NCBI RefSeq assembly: GCF_000478605.2
Contig: NZ_ASHX02000001.1
Span: forward strand, 4,727,001 to 4,791,000
Direction of reading: 5' to 3'
DNA: 64,000 nucleotides
Source of the DNA: Streptomyces thermolilacinus SPC6
GTDB taxonomy: Bacteria; Actinomycetota; Actinomycetes; Streptomycetales; Streptomycetaceae
In this document: positions 32,723 to 41,717 of the stretch, piece after piece
How positions within the stretch are numbered: the first letter of the stretch is position 1
How the letters are laid out: each line of letters begins with the position of its first letter
Notes under the pieces: generated by a model
Told to the model about the DNA's origin: nothing
Seen by the model: only the letters and a program-made list of their open reading frames with translations
The model's database searches: none
Program-made: the position numbers and the translations under genes

Positions 32723-33331
32723 TCACCAGCGGGCGGGCGGCGGCGACGTCAGGAGGTCCGCGAGCCGCGACAGCCGGTCCCTGAACCGGACCCGGCCCCG
32801 TGGCCGCGGCACACCGTTCTCCCCGGCCGCCGCGCTCACCAGATGCTGCACCGTGTCCAGGTCGACGCCCTCCTCGCGCGCCGGGTCCACGGAGAGCGAC
32901 TCGTGCGCCAGGGCGTGGACCTCCCGGTCGCCGCCGTCCAGCGACAGCACCGTCGCCCCCGCCCTGCGCGCCCCGTGGACCCGCTCCAGCAGCCCGCCGT
33001 CCGGCCGGTCCGGCGCCACCACCAGCAGCGTCGCCCCGCGCCCCGCCGCCTCGAGCCGCCCGAGCCCCACCGCCAGGTGCGCCGGGTCGGCGGGCCGCAC
33101 CCGGTGCCGTACAAGGGTCGGGGACAGCTCGGGCAGGCCCGCCCACATCGCCTCGTCCACCAGGTGCGCGGCCAGGTGCCACGGCTCGTACTCGGCGGTG
33201 CCCACCAGCAGCAGCCCGCCCCCGTGCCGTACGACGGACGACCGCAGCGCACCGGCGAAGTCGCGCGCCGCCGCCGGCCACGCCGTACCGGCGAGCACAT
33301 CACGCAGCAGAGCGACCCGTACGGCATCCAT
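32723..33331 (-). CDS. Hypothetical soluble protein (202 aa)
   Basis: A 202-residue alpha/beta protein with a Rossmann-like pattern: VRHGGGLLLVGTAEYEPWHLAAHLVDEA, ATLLVVAPDRPDGGLLERVHGARRAGATVLSLD. No signal peptide, catalytic or nucleotide motif is certain. It starts at ATG 33331 and is divergent from the F420-dependent reductase gene, 91 bases apart. I do not recognise the family but the codon use and conservation-like pattern support a real gene. Confidence 0.65.
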   Translation of the reverse strand: MDAVRVALLRDVLAGTAWPAAARDFAGALRSSVVRHGGGLLLVGTAEYEPWHLAAHLVDEAMWAGLPELSPTLVRHRVRPADPAHLAVGLGRLEAAGRGATLLVVAPDRPDGGLLERVHGARRAGATVLSLDGGDREVHALAHESLSVDPAREEGVDLDTVQHLVSAAAGENGVPRPRGRVRFRDRLSRLADLLTSPPPARW

Positions 33332-33409
33332 GGCGCCGCATTTTGCCCGCGCCGGCCCGCCCGGCGCGGCGCTTCCCCGCCCTGTCACCCGTTCGGGGGT
33401 GGTGGCACG

Positions 33410-33415
33410 TAGTGT
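33410..33415 (+). promoter_or_regulatory. -10 hexamer TAGTGT, leaderless start of npdG
   Basis: TAGTGT ends 7 bases before the ATG at 33423, which has no ribosome binding site. Confidence 0.5.
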
Positions 33416-33422
33416 CGGCACC

Positions 33423-34148
33423 ATGAGTGAGACGGAGACCAAGAAGCCGCCCGCCCGCGACCCGTGGGACCTCCCCGACGTGTCCGGCCTCGTCGTCGGC
33501 GTCCTCGGCGGCACCGGCGACCAGGGGCGCGGCCTCGCCTACCGGCTGGCCCGCGCGGGCCAGAAGGTGATCATCGGTTCGCGCGCCGCCGACCGGGCCC
33601 GCGCGGCCGCCGCCGAGCTGGGCCTCGGCGTCGAGGGCGCCGACAACGCCGAGTGCGCCCGCCGCAGCGACATCGTGATCGTCGCCGTGCCGTGGGACGG
33701 CCACGCCGCGACGCTCACCGCGCTCCGCGACGACCTGCGCGGCAAGCTCGTCGTGGACTGCGTCAACCCGCTCGGCTTCGACAAGCAGGGGGCCTACGCG
33801 CTCAAGCCCGAGGAGGGCAGCGCCGCCCAGCAGGCCGCCGCGCTGCTCCCCGAGTCCCGGGTGACGGCGGCGTTCCACCACCTGTCGGCGGTGCTGCTCC
33901 AGGACGAGACGATCGACGAGATCGACACGGACGTGATGGTCCTCGGCGAGAAGCGCGCCGACACGGACCTGGTGCAGGCGCTCGCCGCGCGCATCCCCGG
34001 CATGCGGGGCGTGTTCGCCGGGCGGCTCCGCAATGCCCACCAGGTGGAGGCGCTGGTCGCGAACCTGATCTCCGTGAACCGCCGCTACAAGGCCCACGCC
34101 GGGCTGCGCCTCACCGACGTCGAGCGGACTCCGGAGCAGGCGCCGTAG
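33423..34148 (+). CDS. npdG: NADPH-dependent F420 reductase (Fno/NpdG type)
   Basis: A 241-residue Rossmann-fold oxidoreductase passing hydride between coenzyme F420 and NADP. The dinucleotide loop is VVGVLGGTGDQGRGLAYRLARAG (about 23-45); then GSR for NADP phosphate binding, DIVIVAVPWDGHAATL, DCVNPLGFDK and AFHHLSAVLL, all typical of the family. A 20-residue polar N-terminal extension precedes the fold, which is common in Streptomyces. It supplies reduced F420 for F420-dependent reductases. A 57-residue membrane protein gene follows. Confidence 0.93.
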   Translation: MSETETKKPPARDPWDLPDVSGLVVGVLGGTGDQGRGLAYRLARAGQKVIIGSRAADRARAAAAELGLGVEGADNAECARRSDIVIVAVPWDGHAATLTALRDDLRGKLVVDCVNPLGFDKQGAYALKPEEGSAAQQAAALLPESRVTAAFHHLSAVLLQDETIDEIDTDVMVLGEKRADTDLVQALAARIPGMRGVFAGRLRNAHQVEALVANLISVNRRYKAHAGLRLTDVERTPEQAP

Positions 34149-34272
34149 CGGAGGCCGCGGCAGGCGCCGTGGCGGGCGCCGGGCACGGTCGTGGGGGCAC
34201 GGGGCGGGGCACCGGGGCGCATGGGGGACACTGGACGGGCACGACCGCCCGTACCGGACAGGAGCAGACCCC

Positions 34273-34446
34273 ATGCCCCGCCTCGCCCTCTACACGCTCG
34301 TCGTCTGCGTCCTCGCGACGGTGGCGGCCGTGGTCTCGTTCGTCCAGGGCCCGTGGTGGCTCGGCATCGTCTGGGTGCTGCTCGCCGGTGTCTCCTCCAA
34401 CATGAGCTGGTACTACTGGCGCCGCTCCCGCCAGGTCACCGAGTGA
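34273..34446 (+). CDS. Small membrane protein (57 aa)
   Basis: A 57-residue protein with two predicted membrane segments, LALYTLVVCVLATVAAVVSF and WWLGIVWVLLAGVSSNMSWY, ending in the positive tail WRRSRQVTE, so a small helical hairpin with the C-terminus inside. AGGAG lies 10 bases before the ATG. The two clean hydrophobic helices and the binding site support it as real. Function unknown. It overlaps the convergent protease gene by 11 bases. Confidence 0.75.
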   Translation: MPRLALYTLVVCVLATVAAVVSFVQGPWWLGIVWVLLAGVSSNMSWYYWRRSRQVTE

Positions 34447-35242
34447 CGTCCACGTCCGCGAGGTACGCGCACGTCGGGTCGGCAGCCTGCCAGAACCGGT
34501 AGAGGTCGCGCCCGCAGTACGACTCCACCTCGCCGACGCCCAGCGCGCCGAGCACGCCGTCCACCAGGCCGAAGAACACCTGGTTCACCTCCGGCGCGAG
34601 CAGCAGCACGAACACCGCGATCAGCCCGTACGGCGCGAACGGCTCGACCGCCCGCCGGGCCCGCTCCGACAGCCACGGCTCCAGCACCCCGTACCCGTCG
34701 AGCCCCGGCACCGGCAGGGCGTTCAGCAGGGCCGCCGTCACCTGGAGCAGCGCCACGAACCCCAGCGCGAACCGGAACCCGACCGGGACGCCGTCCAGCG
34801 CGCCCAGCCAGAACGGCGCCGTGCACACGAGCGCGAACAGCACGTTCGTCAGCGGGCCCGCCGCCGAGATCAGGCTGTGCCGCAGACGGCCCCGGATGCG
34901 GTGCCGCTCGATGAACACCGCCCCGCCGGGCAGCCCGATGCCGCCCATGACCAGGAACAGCACCGGCAGCAGCACGCTCAGCACGGCGTGGGTGTACTTC
35001 AGCGGGTTGAGCGTCAGATAGCCCTTGGCGGCCACGGACAGGTCGCCGCTGTGCAGCGCGGTCCGGGCGTGCGCGTACTCGTGGAGGCACAGCGACACGA
35101 CCCACGCGCCGGTGACGAACAGGAACACGGCGACGGCGAGACCGATCCCGGAGGCGCCCCAGACCGCCCACCCGGCGGCCGCGGTGACGGCGGCGATGGC
35201 CAGGAACACGGGGCTGACCCGGCGGGACGCTTCGACGGCCAC
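34436..35242 (-). CDS. Site-2-type zinc metalloprotease (peptidase M50)
   Basis: A 268-residue membrane protease. The zinc site HEYAH (His54, Glu55, His58) lies in the second hydrophobic segment and NALPVPGLDG (174-183, third ligand Asp182) in a later one, in the usual order of S2P enzymes; no PDZ domain is inserted. Substrates of such stand-alone M50 proteins are mostly unknown. The start is GTG at 35242: GGAGGAGG lies 7 bases upstream, so longer readings are wrong. A Cys-containing C-terminal tail (YCGRDLYRFWQAADPTCAYL) could be extracytoplasmic. Confidence 0.9.
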   Translation of the reverse strand: MAVEASRRVSPVFLAIAAVTAAAGWAVWGASGIGLAVAVFLFVTGAWVVSLCLHEYAHARTALHSGDLSVAAKGYLTLNPLKYTHAVLSVLLPVLFLVMGGIGLPGGAVFIERHRIRGRLRHSLISAAGPLTNVLFALVCTAPFWLGALDGVPVGFRFALGFVALLQVTAALLNALPVPGLDGYGVLEPWLSERARRAVEPFAPYGLIAVFVLLLAPEVNQVFFGLVDGVLGALGVGEVESYCGRDLYRFWQAADPTCAYLADVDVTR

Positions 35243-35365
35243 GGGCGGACCTCCTCCTGCTGCGGGACCCGTTCGCGGGCCCGTTCGGGACCACCGACCG
35301 TACCCGCCGCGCGCCCCGCGACACCCCCGAACGGAGCAAGAGCCCCCGGCCTCGCGGGCCCGGGA

Positions 35366-35465
35366 GGCCCGAGGACCGGGGAAGGCCGACGGCCCGAGGA
35401 CGGGGAAGCCCGACGGCGCCCGAGGACGGGGGAAGGCCGACGGCCCGCCGATGGGGGAAGTCGGC
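35366..35465. repeat. Imperfect tandem repeat, about 25-base unit, four copies
   Basis: Units start at 35366, 35391, 35415 and 35442 and differ by small substitutions and 1-2 base indels. The last unit doubles as the left arm of the panB terminator hairpin. Confidence 0.75.
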
Positions 35466-35473
35466 GGGCCGTC
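35439..35473 (-). terminator. Terminator hairpin downstream of panB
   Basis: Perfect 13-base stem GACGGCCCGCCGA with TCGGCGGGCCGTC and a 9-base loop, about 70 bases after the panB stop. Confidence 0.75.
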
Positions 35474-35544
35474 GTCCGTACCGCGGTGGCTCGTGCCGTA
35501 CGGGCCGGGCACCCGGGAACCGGGGCCCGTACGTGCCGGGGCGG

Positions 35545-36444
35545 CTAGTGGAAGGTGTGCTCCTCGGCGGGGAACGCCCCGCCCGCCACGTCCCGCCCGA
35601 ACGCCTGGGCCGCGTCGCCCAGGGTGCGGCGCAGGTCGGCGTACTGCTTGGTGAAGCGCGGCACCTTCCCGCCGGTCAGCCCGGCCATGTCGGTCCACAC
35701 GAGGACCTGCGCGTCCGTGTCGGGGCCAGCGCCGATGCCGATCGTCGGGATGTGCAGCGACCGGGTCACCTCGGCGGCCAGCTCGGCCGGTACGAGCTCC
35801 AGCACCACCGCGAACGCGCCCGCGTCCTGCGCGGCCTTGGCGTCCCGCAGCAGCCGGTGCGCGTCCTCGTCGGCGCGGCCCTGCACCCGGTAACCCATCG
35901 TGTTCACGGACTGCGGGGTCAGGCCGAGGTGCGACATCACCGGGATGCCCGCCTGGACCAGCATCCGCGTCTGGGGCAGCGAACGCTCACCGCCCTCCAG
36001 CTTGACCGCGCCGACCCCGGCCTCCTTCACCAGCCGCGTCGCCGACCGCAGGGCCTGCACGGGGCCCTCCTGGTACGAGCCGAACGGCAGGTCGCCGACG
36101 ACCAGGGCGCGCTTGGTGCCCCGCACCACGGCGGCGGACAGCAGCGCCATCTCGTCCATCGTGACCGGCACGGTCGTCTCGTAGCCGAGGTGGCAGTTGC
36201 CCATGGAGTCCCCGACGAGGAGGACCGGGATGCCGGCCTCGTCGAACACGGACGCCGTCATCGCGTCGTACGCGGTGAGCATCGGCCACTTCTCGCCGCG
36301 CTCCTTGGCGGCGGCGACGTCGTGCACGGTGACGCGGCGGTTGCCCTTGCCGCCGTACAGCGCCTTCGGGTTCGCGGCGCTCTGCTCCCCGCTCGCGCCG
36401 GGGCCGGTGTCGCCGGACTGTTTCGGGGCAGGCTGAAGCGTCAT
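35545..36444 (-). CDS. panB: 3-methyl-2-oxobutanoate hydroxymethyltransferase
   Basis: A 299-residue enzyme making ketopantoate from alpha-ketoisovalerate and 5,10-methylenetetrahydrofolate in pantothenate and CoA synthesis. Signature regions include MLTAYDAMTASVFDEAGIPVLLVGDSMG, GDLPFGSYQ, VKLEGG, MSHLGLTPQSV and TIGIGAGPDTDAQVLVWTDM. An N-terminal 35-residue polar extension precedes the barrel, usual in Streptomyces. Start ATG at 36444: AAGGAG lies 9 bases upstream, so the in-frame ATG at 36465 upstream of that site is not used. No panC or panD is adjacent. Confidence 0.94.
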   Translation of the reverse strand: MTLQPAPKQSGDTGPGASGEQSAANPKALYGGKGNRRVTVHDVAAAKERGEKWPMLTAYDAMTASVFDEAGIPVLLVGDSMGNCHLGYETTVPVTMDEMALLSAAVVRGTKRALVVGDLPFGSYQEGPVQALRSATRLVKEAGVGAVKLEGGERSLPQTRMLVQAGIPVMSHLGLTPQSVNTMGYRVQGRADEDAHRLLRDAKAAQDAGAFAVVLELVPAELAAEVTRSLHIPTIGIGAGPDTDAQVLVWTDMAGLTGGKVPRFTKQYADLRRTLGDAAQAFGRDVAGGAFPAEEHTFH

Positions 36445-36611
36445 GTGAAACGGCTCCTTCGTCATCTCGAGGCGCCCTCACGGCGTCCCCGGACCACGTC
36501 CATGGTGGCACTTCGTGCCGCGCCGGGGGAAGTGGGGAGCGGGTGCGCGCCCTCACAGGGGCGGGGTGCCCGGGGGGAGTAGTACGAACGGCGCCCCGCC
36601 GGGTTCCGGCC

Positions 36612-36617
36612 TACGGT
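36612..36617 (+). promoter_or_regulatory. -10 hexamer TACGGT, leaderless start of the MFS gene
   Basis: TACGGT ends 6 bases before the ATG at 36624; no ribosome binding site is present. Confidence 0.45.
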
Positions 36618-36623
36618 GAGCGC

Positions 36624-38291
36624 ATGGACCGGTCCCCGCCCCCGCCGCACGGCCCGCCGCACCGAGTGCCGGAGGCGCCGTCGGAGGGTGTGCCGCCCGG
36701 CGGGCCGGAGGTGCCGCCCGAGGTGCACCGGCGGCGCTGGGTGATCCTCGCCGTGCTGATGCTGAGCCTGCTGTTCGTGGTGCTGGACAACTCCGTCCTC
36801 AACGTGGCGGTGAAGACCGTCGCGAGCCCGCCGCCCGTCGGGATCGGCGCGACCCAGAGCCAGCTGGAGTGGGCGATCAACGCGTACGCCCTGGTCTTCG
36901 CGGGGCTGCTGTTCACCGCGGGGCTCCTCGGCGACCGGATCGGCCGCCGCCGGACGCTGCTGTTCGGCACGCTCGTCTTCGGGATCGCCTCGGCGCTGGC
37001 CGCGTTCGCCGACTCGCCGGTCGAGCTGGTCGCGTACCGGGCGGTGATGGGTTTCGGCGCGGCGTTCGTGATGCCCGCGACGCTCGCCATCCTCATGAAC
37101 GTCTTCGAACGGGACGAGCAGCCGCGCGCCATCGGCGTGTGGGTCGGCGCGGTCGGCGTGGCCATCGCGGTCGGCCCCGTCCTCGGCGGGCTGCTCCTCG
37201 AACACTTCTGGTGGGGCTCCATCTTCCTGGTGAACGTGCCGGTCGTCGCCGTGTCACTGGCCGCCGTGGCACTGCTGGTGCCGGAGTCCCGCGACCCCGC
37301 GCCCGGCGCGATCGACCCGGTCGGCGTCGCCCTGTCGATCGTCGGGCTCGTCCTGCTGGTGTTCGGGATCATCCGGGGCGGCGAGCTGGCCGACCTGACC
37401 GACCCGACCGTGCTGCTGCCCGTGGTCGGCGGGGCGCTGGTGCTGGCCGGGTTCGTCGTCCACGAGCGGCGCACCCCGCACCCGGCGCTGGACATGGCGT
37501 ACTTCCGCGAGCCCGCCTTCTCGGCGGCGGTCGGCGGGATCGCGCTGGTCTTCTTCGCCCTGATGGGCGTGACCTTCGTGTCCGTCTTCTACCTCCAGTC
37601 CGTACGGGGCTTCAGCCCCCTCCAGGCCGGTCTGCTGCTCCTGCCGCTCGCCGTGACGCAGCTGCTGTTCGCGCCGCGCTCCCGTCTGGTGGTGCGGCGG
37701 TTCGGGGCGCGCGCGGTGTGCGCGGCGGGGCTGCTGGTGGTCGCCGCCTGCCTGGCCGCGTTCGCCGGGTTCGACACGGGCACCCCGGTGTGGGTGGTGG
37801 AGCTGGTGCTGTTCGCGCAGGGCGCGGGCATGGCGCACGTCATGCCGCCCGTGACGGTCGCCGTGATGCAGTCGCTGCCGCGCGAGAAGGCCGGGACCGG
37901 GTCGGCGGTGAACAACACGTTCCGGCAGGTCGGCGGGGCGCTCGGGGTGGCCGTGCTCGGGTCGCTGCTGTCGGCCGTGTACCGGGGCGGCATCGAGGGG
38001 CACCTCGACGCCGTGCCGCCGGGCGCGCGGGCGGCGGCGGGCGAGTCCGTGGAGGCCACCCTCGCCGCCGCGCGGCACCTGGGCCCGGCGGGCGAGGCCC
38101 TGGTCGCCCCGGCGCACGCCGCGTTCCTCTCGGCGATGCACGTCACGGCCCTGTGCGCGGCCGCGGTCGCCGCGGTGGGGGCGGCGGTGGTCGCCGCGTT
38201 CCTGCCGGGCCGCCGCCGCCCGGCCCGCGACGGAGGCGACCCCGAGCGGGCGGCGGAGGGCGGCGGTGCGCGGGAGTCCGTCGGCCGTTAG
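36624..38291 (+). CDS. MFS drug exporter, DHA2 (EmrB/QacA) family
   Basis: A 555-residue, 14-helix exporter. After a Pro-rich cytosolic tail, the first helix has VVLDNSVLNVAVKTV and loop 2-3 the GLLGDRIGRRRTLLFG motif A; motif C region is GVAIAVGPVLGGLLLEHFWWGSIFLVNVP. In contrast to the usual LDxTxVNVALP, the first motif reads LDNSVLNVA, as in an actinobacterial subgroup. The C-terminus is a charged tail. Start at ATG 36624 with a leaderless -10. Divergent from panB. It is only loosely similar to the exporter at 276-1772. Confidence 0.9.
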   Translation: MDRSPPPPHGPPHRVPEAPSEGVPPGGPEVPPEVHRRRWVILAVLMLSLLFVVLDNSVLNVAVKTVASPPPVGIGATQSQLEWAINAYALVFAGLLFTAGLLGDRIGRRRTLLFGTLVFGIASALAAFADSPVELVAYRAVMGFGAAFVMPATLAILMNVFERDEQPRAIGVWVGAVGVAIAVGPVLGGLLLEHFWWGSIFLVNVPVVAVSLAAVALLVPESRDPAPGAIDPVGVALSIVGLVLLVFGIIRGGELADLTDPTVLLPVVGGALVLAGFVVHERRTPHPALDMAYFREPAFSAAVGGIALVFFALMGVTFVSVFYLQSVRGFSPLQAGLLLLPLAVTQLLFAPRSRLVVRRFGARAVCAAGLLVVAACLAAFAGFDTGTPVWVVELVLFAQGAGMAHVMPPVTVAVMQSLPREKAGTGSAVNNTFRQVGGALGVAVLGSLLSAVYRGGIEGHLDAVPPGARAAAGESVEATLAAARHLGPAGEALVAPAHAAFLSAMHVTALCAAAVAAVGAAVVAAFLPGRRRPARDGGDPERAAEGGGARESVGR

Positions 38292-38682
38292 CCGCGGGCG
38301 GTTGGCGGGCGGCCGCGGGCCTCCGGCTTCCGGCCGCTGAGCGCTGGCCGCTCGCCGTCCGCCCGACTCGAACGTACGTACGTCACTGTCCTCCCCGCCG
38401 TACGGCCTCCACGCGCCCGTCCCGCCGTACGACCGCCACGCGCCCGACCGCCCACGGCCCGGGCCGTACGCCCCCGGAGCCCGTTCGTCCCGCCTGACCT
38501 GCGGCGGGGCCGGGGACGAGTGTGCGCGTTTCGTCACAACCCGCCCGTCGGCCGCTCCCCCCGGAACCCGTCCCGCGCCCCCCGTCGTCCCTCAGACAGT
38601 ACGGCCCTGCCGCTACCCCGAGCGATCCCCTAGGGTCGGGGTCCGGCACGGGGAAGGATTAGCAGCAGGTGAGGACGACGGA
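38292..38682. other. Intergenic region, 391 bases
   Basis: No gene seen. It contains a near-perfect direct repeat of about 27 bases (CCGCCGTACGGCCTCCACGC and following, then CCGCCGTACGACCGCCACGC) around 38394-38447, an ACGTACGTACGT stretch at 38373-38384, and TAGGGT (38632-38637) as a possible -10 for the downstream gene. One could be the promoter of that gene; nothing else is recognisable. Confidence 0.55.
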
Positions 38683-39708
38683 ATGGCGCGGGTGGACGGC
38701 ATGACGGAGACGGGGAGCAGCGCCGCGGAGGAACGGCGCACGGGGTCCCGGGTCCGCTCCACGGTCGCCCGCTGGCGGCGCGACCCGGGCATCTGGCGGC
38801 GCGGCGCGTTCGTGTCGCTGTCGGCGATCCTGCTGGCGCTGCTGATGGTCCTCCACCGCCACATCCCCAACGACATCGGCAACCTGGGCAGCCTCATCGA
38901 GACGTTCCTGCCCTGGTTCGGGCTGCTCGTGCCGCTGCTGGCCGGTCTTGCCGTGCTGCGCCGCTCGGCGAACGCGCTGATCGCCGTCCTCATCCCGGCG
39001 GTCGTGTGGCTGAACCTGTTCGGCGGGCTCGTCACCGACAAGAACGGTCCCGGCGGCGACCTCATGGTCGTCTCGCACAACGTGAACGCCGACAACCCGG
39101 ACCCGGAGGGCACCGCGTCCGCCGTCGCCGCGTCGAAGGCGGACGTGGTGGCGCTGGTGGAGCTGAAGCCCGCGATGGTGCCCGTGTACGAGAGGGCGCT
39201 GGCCGACGCGTACCCGTACCACTCGGTGCGCGGCACGGTCGGCCTGTGGAGCCGGTACCCGGTGGACGACTCCCGCCCCGTGGACATCCGGCTCGGCTGG
39301 ACGCGCGCCATGCGGGCCACGGTGACCGCGCCGCAGGGTCCCGTCGCCGTGTACGTCGCCCACCTGCCGTCGGTGCGGGTCAAGCTGCACGCCGGGTTCA
39401 CCGCCAACCAGCGGGACCGGAGCGCCGACCAGCTGGGCGAGGCGATCGCCGCCGAGCCGAACCCCCGGGTGATCCTCCTCGGTGACCTCAACGGCACGAT
39501 GAACGACCGGTCCCTGAACGCGGTCACGTCCCAGATGCGCTCCACGCAGGGCGCCGCCGGTGACGGCATGGGCTTCAGCTGGCCCGCCGCCTTCCCGATG
39601 GCCCGCATCGACCAGATCCTCGTCCGGGGCGTCGAGCCGGTCGCCTCCTGGTCCCTGCCGCGCACCGACAGCGACCACCTGCCGATCGCCGCCCGCGTCA
39701 CCTTCTGA
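38683..39708 (+). CDS. Membrane-anchored endonuclease/exonuclease/phosphatase family protein
   Basis: A 341-residue protein with three N-terminal membrane helices (about 42-58, 72-92 and 96-116) and an extracytoplasmic EEP domain. Catalytic landmarks: SHNVNADNPDPEGTA (Asn), VALVELKPAMV (Glu), GDLNGTMND (Asp/Asn) and SDHLPIAARV (Asp/His). Streptomyces has several such proteins; suggested activities are phosphodiesterase, DNase or lipid phosphatase, not established here. GAGGA lies about 8 bases before the ATG at 38683; another ATG at 38701 has none. Followed by a strong terminator. Confidence 0.9.
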   Translation: MARVDGMTETGSSAAEERRTGSRVRSTVARWRRDPGIWRRGAFVSLSAILLALLMVLHRHIPNDIGNLGSLIETFLPWFGLLVPLLAGLAVLRRSANALIAVLIPAVVWLNLFGGLVTDKNGPGGDLMVVSHNVNADNPDPEGTASAVAASKADVVALVELKPAMVPVYERALADAYPYHSVRGTVGLWSRYPVDDSRPVDIRLGWTRAMRATVTAPQGPVAVYVAHLPSVRVKLHAGFTANQRDRSADQLGEAIAAEPNPRVILLGDLNGTMNDRSLNAVTSQMRSTQGAAGDGMGFSWPAAFPMARIDQILVRGVEPVASWSLPRTDSDHLPIAARVTF

Positions 39709-39733
39709 CCTCCCGACAGGCCCCGAGACGCGG

Positions 39734-39782
39734 GAGGGGGCGCCCGCCGGTTCCTGATCCCTGATCCGGCGGGCGCCCCCTC
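39734..39782. terminator. Bidirectional terminator between convergent genes
   Basis: Perfect 17-base stem GAGGGGGCGCCCGCCGG with CCGGCGGGCGCCCCCTC and a 15-base loop containing TGATCC twice. It serves the EEP gene and nadE, which converge here. Confidence 0.9.
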
Positions 39783-39794
39783 TTCCGTGGGCCG

Positions 39795-41561
39795 TCAGAG
39801 GCGGGTCGTGGTCGTCTCGCGCCAGTGGTTGGTGATGGGCAGCCTGCGGTCCTTTCCGAAGCCCTTCGCGGAGATCTTCGTCCCCGGCGGGTACTGGCGC
39901 CGCTTGTACTCCGCCACGTCCACCATCCGCAGCGTCCGCGCCACCAGCTCCTCGTCGAAGCCCGCCGCGACGATCGCGTCCTTGCCCTGGTCCCGGTCCA
40001 CGTACAGCTCCAGGATCCGGTCCAGCACGTCGTAGTCGGGCAGCGAGTCCGTGTCCACCTGGCCCGGCCGCAGCTCAGCGCTGGGCGGCTTCGTGATCGA
40101 GCTCTCCGGGATCGGCGGGGTCTGGCCGCGCTCCTCGGCGGCCCGGTTGCGCCACCGCGCCAGCCGGAACACCGTCGTCTTGTACACGTCCTTGATCGGC
40201 CCGTACGCGCCCACCGAGTCGCCGTACAGCGTCGAGTAGCCCACCGCCAGCTCGGACTTGTTGCCCGGCGCCAGGACGATGTGGCCCTCCTGGTTGGACA
40301 GCGCCATCAGCAGCGTGCCGCGCAGCCGCGACTGGAGGTTCTCCTCGGCGAGACCGGTCAGCCCCAGCGACCCCATGTACGCGTCGAACATCGGCTCGAT
40401 CGGCACGGTGCGGAAGTTCAGCCCGGTACGCCGGGCCAGATCCGCCGCGTCGGCCTTCGAGTGCTCCGACGAGTACCGCGACGGCATCGACACGCCGTAC
40501 ACGTTCGCCGCGCCCAGCGCGTCGCAGGCGATCGCGGCGACCAGCGCCGAGTCGATGCCGCCGGACAGGCCGACCAGCACCGACCGGAAGCCGTTCTTCG
40601 CGACGTACGCGCGCAGGCCGACGACCAGCGCCGAGTACACCTCCTCGTCGTCGTCAAGACGGTCCGCGTAGCCGCCGGTCAGCTCGGGCTCGTACGCGGG
40701 CAGCGGCTCCTCGGACAGGACGACCCGGTCGATCCGCAGCCCGTCGTCCACCACGCCGGTCACCGGCTCGGCGGACGCGGCCGGCAGGTCCAGGTCGAGG
40801 ATCACGCTGCCCTCGGCGAACTGCGGGGCACGCGCGACGACCTCGCCGTGCGCGCCCACCACGATGGAGTCGCCGTCGAAGACCAGCTCGTCCTGGCCGC
40901 CGATCATCGCCAGGTACGCGGTGACGCAGCCCGCCTCCTGGGCGCGCTCGCGGACCAGTTCGAGGCGCGTGTCGTCCTTGTTCCGCTCGTACGGCGAGGC
41001 GTTGACGGAGACCAGCAGCCCGGCCCCCGCGCTGCGGGTGGCGGGGACGCGGCCGCCGTCCTGCCACAGGTCCTCGCAGATCGCCATCGCCACGTCCACG
41101 CCGTGGACCCGCAGGACCGGCAGCGAGTCGCCCGGCACGAAGTAGCGGAACTCGTCGAACACGCCGTAGTTCGGCAGGTGGTGCTTGGCGAACGTCAGCA
41201 CCACCTCGCCGCCGTGCAGCACGGCGGCGGCGTTCTGCGGCGCGCCCGCGGGCTGGCCGTACTTCGGCTGGGCCCGCTCGGAGCGGTCCAGATAGCCGAC
41301 GATCACCGGCAGGTCCCCGAGGCCCTCGGCGGCGAGGCGGGCGGCCAGCGCGCGCAGCCGGGCGCGCGACGCCTCCACGAACGACGACCGCAGGGCGAGG
41401 TCCTCGACGGGGTAGCCGGTCAGCGCCATCTCGGGGAACGCGACGAGGTGCGCTCCCTGCTCGGCGGCGTGCCGGGTCCAGTGCACGATCGCCTCGGCGT
41501 TCCCGGCGAGGTCGCCGACGGTCGAGTCGATCTGGTTCAGGGCGAGGCGTAGTTGAGGCAC
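39795..41561 (-). CDS. nadE: Glutamine-dependent NAD+ synthetase
   Basis: A 588-residue two-domain enzyme that amidates nicotinic acid adenine dinucleotide, last step of NAD synthesis. The N-terminal nitrilase-like glutaminase has its triad in FPEMALTGYPVED (Glu44), AKHHLPNYG (Lys) and AICEDLW (Cys). The C-terminal ammonia-dependent synthetase has LVGLSGGIDSALVAA (PP-loop) and the TSNRSE-type region ALSNQEGHIVLAPGNKSELAVGY. Start GTG at 41561, with TACACT 7 bases upstream as a leaderless -10; the frame is open further upstream without a start signal. Confidence 0.95.
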   Translation of the reverse strand: MPQLRLALNQIDSTVGDLAGNAEAIVHWTRHAAEQGAHLVAFPEMALTGYPVEDLALRSSFVEASRARLRALAARLAAEGLGDLPVIVGYLDRSERAQPKYGQPAGAPQNAAAVLHGGEVVLTFAKHHLPNYGVFDEFRYFVPGDSLPVLRVHGVDVAMAICEDLWQDGGRVPATRSAGAGLLVSVNASPYERNKDDTRLELVRERAQEAGCVTAYLAMIGGQDELVFDGDSIVVGAHGEVVARAPQFAEGSVILDLDLPAASAEPVTGVVDDGLRIDRVVLSEEPLPAYEPELTGGYADRLDDDEEVYSALVVGLRAYVAKNGFRSVLVGLSGGIDSALVAAIACDALGAANVYGVSMPSRYSSEHSKADAADLARRTGLNFRTVPIEPMFDAYMGSLGLTGLAEENLQSRLRGTLLMALSNQEGHIVLAPGNKSELAVGYSTLYGDSVGAYGPIKDVYKTTVFRLARWRNRAAEERGQTPPIPESSITKPPSAELRPGQVDTDSLPDYDVLDRILELYVDRDQGKDAIVAAGFDEELVARTLRMVDVAEYKRRQYPPGTKISAKGFGKDRRLPITNHWRETTTTRL

Positions 41562-41568
41562 GCCGCCC

Positions 41569-41574
41569 AGTGTA
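41569..41574 (-). promoter_or_regulatory. -10 hexamer TACACT of nadE
   Basis: On the minus strand TACACT ends 7 bases before the GTG at 41561; no ribosome binding site is present. Confidence 0.5.
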
Positions 41575-41717
41575 ATCGTCAAATCGACGCTATGTCCTGC
41601 GGGGCCCGCCGGAAGCCTTGCGCGGCCAGGGGTGCGGCGGCCCGGAGCGGGGCGCTCCGGCGGGCCGCCCCACCCGCGCGCGGGGGCTGTCCGGACCACG
41701 TGGACGGGCGGGCGGCG

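Larger units (their letters stand above)
35243..35544. other. Intergenic region with degenerate tandem repeat
   Basis: About 300 bases without a gene. It holds four imperfect units of the form GGCCCGAGGACGGGGGAAGG plus CCGAC at 35366-35465 and the panB terminator hairpin at 35439-35473. The remainder up to the protease gene shows nothing beyond its ribosome binding site. Confidence 0.7.

Noticed and set aside
35366..35465. CRISPR-like or integron-type repeat array
   Set aside because: The units abut without spacers and vary in length; simple imperfect tandem repeat.
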